DNA of 5,815 nt from Candidatus Scatomorpha stercorigallinarum (GTDB taxonomy: Bacteria > Bacillota_A > Clostridia > Oscillospirales > Oscillospiraceae): positions 1 to 5,815 of the forward strand of contig DVOV01000206.1 in the NCBI GenBank assembly GCA_018713375.1, read 5' to 3'. The notes under the pieces are model-generated. The model ran no database searches. It was not told the origin of the DNA and was given only the letters and a program-made list of their open reading frames with translations. The translations under genes and the position numbers were made by a program. Within the stretch, counting starts at the first letter, position 1, and every line of letters begins with the position of its first letter. This document shows positions 4,536 through 5,815 of this stretch, one piece after another.

Positions 4536-5777
4536 TTATTTTGCCAGGACTTTTTTCAGCCGGGCGTAGCGGGGGAGGGAGTTCTCCGTCGGGCGCTCCG
4601 GCTCGCCGGCGATCAGGGGCAGGGCGTAGTCTATGAAGTCCTGCGTCACGCCCGTGCCGTCGGCGGTTATCCACTCCTGAGGCACTTTTTTCTCGAAGTT
4701 GGCGACATCGGTCAGCGGCACCAGCGTGGGGACGCATACATACTTGCCGTTTGAGCTTTCGCGCCGGAAGGCGACCATCTTGCCGCTTTCGCCGGCGACG
4801 GCGGCCTCGACAGCCGTCTTTCCGGCGAGGAAAGCTTCTTCCACATCGGTAGCGGAGGCGATGTGCGCCCCGCAGCGCTGCAGCAGGCTGAGCTCAATGC
4901 CGCGTACCTTGGCGCCGGTGCGCTCATGGACGACCTGCGCCAGCATACCGGCCAGGCCGCCGAGCTGCGCGTGGCCAAAGCCGTCAGTCGCGCTCACCTT
5001 GGCCTCGGAGACAAAACGCCCGTCGGCATAGTGGATGCCCTCGGAAACGGCGACGATGCAGTTGCCCTTGTCGTGATAGATCTGCCCAGCGCGGGCGACG
5101 AAGTCGTCCATATCAAAGTCGCGCTCGGGGAGGTAGATGAGATCCGGCCCGCAGCCCACGATGGAAGCGAGGGCGGAACTGGCCGCCAGCCAGCCCGCGT
5201 GGCGGCCCATGATCTCGATGATGACGACCATGCCGGTGTCGTAAACATGGGCGTCCTTGTATACCTCGGCGCAGCTGGTGGCGATATACTTCGCCGCGCT
5301 GCCGAAGCCGGGGCAGTGGTCTGTGCTGGCCAGGTCGTTGTCTATCGTCTTGGGCACGCCCATGATGCGGCACTCATAGCCGCTGTTTTCCATGAAGCGG
5401 CTTATCTTGTCGCAGGTGTCCATGGAGTCGTTGCCGCCGTTATAAAAGAAGTAGCGCACGTCGTACTTCTTGAAGATCTCAAGTATGCGCCGGTAATCGC
5501 TGTCGTCCACCTCCGGGGCCGCCATCTTATAGCGGCAGGAGCCCAGCTCGGAGCTGGGAGTGTTCATCAGCAGGGAGAGCTCGTAAGCGTCCTCTTCGCC
5601 CATGTCATAGAGCTTGTCCTCCAGCACGCCCCTTATCCCGTGAGCCGCGCCATAGACCTTCGTGATGCACCCGGCGTCCAGCGCAGTGCGTATCACACCG
5701 TAAGCGCTGGCATTGATGACCGAAGTCGGCCCGCCGGATTGACCTATGACGCAGGCCCCGCGAAGCGTATTTTCCAT
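4536..5777 (-). CDS. 6-phosphofructokinase, predicted pyrophosphate-dependent (EC 2.7.1.90 type)
   Basis: 413 residues, longer than the roughly 320 of bacterial ATP-PfkA and in the range of the PPi-utilising clade. The N-terminal nucleotide/diphosphate loop is GQSGGPTSVINAS (12-24). The donor-site motif is NGGNDSMDT (113-121): Asp117 occupies the position that is Gly104 in the E. coli ATP enzyme. PKTIDND (142-148) has Lys143 in place of E. coli Gly124, plus the catalytic TIDND Asp146. Asp and Lys at these two sites are the recognised signature of PPi use. MGRHAGWLA (190-198) is the substrate-binding helix segment. The enzyme phosphorylates fructose 6-phosphate reversibly using PPi, in the cytoplasm. 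Asn116 replaces the usual first Asp of GGDxS. The start ATG has GGAGGT 6 nt upstream (5789-5784); the promoter lies at or beyond the window edge. Donor preference is inferred from residues only. Confidence 0.93.
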   Translation of the reverse strand: MENTLRGACVIGQSGGPTSVINASAYGVIRTALDAGCITKVYGAAHGIRGVLEDKLYDMGEEDAYELSLLMNTPSSELGSCRYKMAAPEVDDSDYRRILEIFKKYDVRYFFYNGGNDSMDTCDKISRFMENSGYECRIMGVPKTIDNDLASTDHCPGFGSAAKYIATSCAEVYKDAHVYDTGMVVIIEIMGRHAGWLAASSALASIVGCGPDLIYLPERDFDMDDFVARAGQIYHDKGNCIVAVSEGIHYADGRFVSEAKVSATDGFGHAQLGGLAGMLAQVVHERTGAKVRGIELSLLQRCGAHIASATDVEEAFLAGKTAVEAAVAGESGKMVAFRRESSNGKYVCVPTLVPLTDVANFEKKVPQEWITADGTGVTQDFIDYALPLIAGEPERPTENSLPRYARLKKVLAK

Positions 5778-5815
5778 CTTTGTACCTCCAAAATCTAAAA
5801 GGTGATATTGATTAT

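Noticed and set aside
4863..5798. 311-residue open frame on the plus strand opposite the PFK gene
   Set aside because: It mirrors the PFK codons, the translation is Ala/Val/His-rich without motifs, and the opposite strand encodes a clear, complete enzyme.

Overview
The window is 5.8 kb of fairly GC-rich, tightly packed bacterial chromosome. It has strong GGAGG-type ribosome binding sites, a PadR regulator paired with a helical membrane protein, a rubrerythrin, and a phosphofructokinase with pyrophosphate-type active-site residues. Together these suggest an anaerobic member of the Bacillota, probably a moderately GC-rich clostridial (gut-type) lineage. This is inference from gene content; no rRNA or other marker gene is present. 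I see no mobile element, CRISPR array, tRNA or rRNA.

Layout, left to right. Positions 1-1439 (+) hold the C-terminal two thirds of polyphosphate kinase Ppk1, cut by the window edge. A bidirectional hairpin terminator separates it from a convergent two-gene operon on the minus strand (2464 down to 1482). That operon encodes a PadR-type repressor and, overlapping it by 4 nt, a four-helix membrane protein with a DUF1048/HAAS-like N-terminal module. The PadR promoter is a consensus -35/-10 pair whose -10 lies inside a 46-bp inverted repeat containing ATGT-N8-ACAT, so the operon is very likely autorepressed. Divergent from it, a second strong promoter drives a small flavin-type split-barrel (pyridoxamine 5'-phosphate oxidase-like) gene and a Cys-rich DUF3795 gene (2633-3538, +).

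A second bidirectional terminator (3539-3568) separates these from the convergent rubrerythrin gene (4121-3582, -). An AT-rich divergent intergenic region follows, then a 67-residue lipoprotein gene (4268-4471, +), a third bidirectional terminator (4492-4523), and a 413-residue phosphofructokinase (5777-4536, -), predicted to be pyrophosphate dependent.

There is no single pathway here. The units are short and separately terminated. Two touch phosphoanhydride metabolism (polyphosphate kinase, PPi-type PFK), one concerns peroxide defence in an anaerobe (rubrerythrin), and one is a small regulatory unit (PadR plus membrane partner). The best candidate for something under-described is the PadR/membrane-protein operon with its unusually long operator. 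Nothing in the window looks like a wholly new defence or mobile system.
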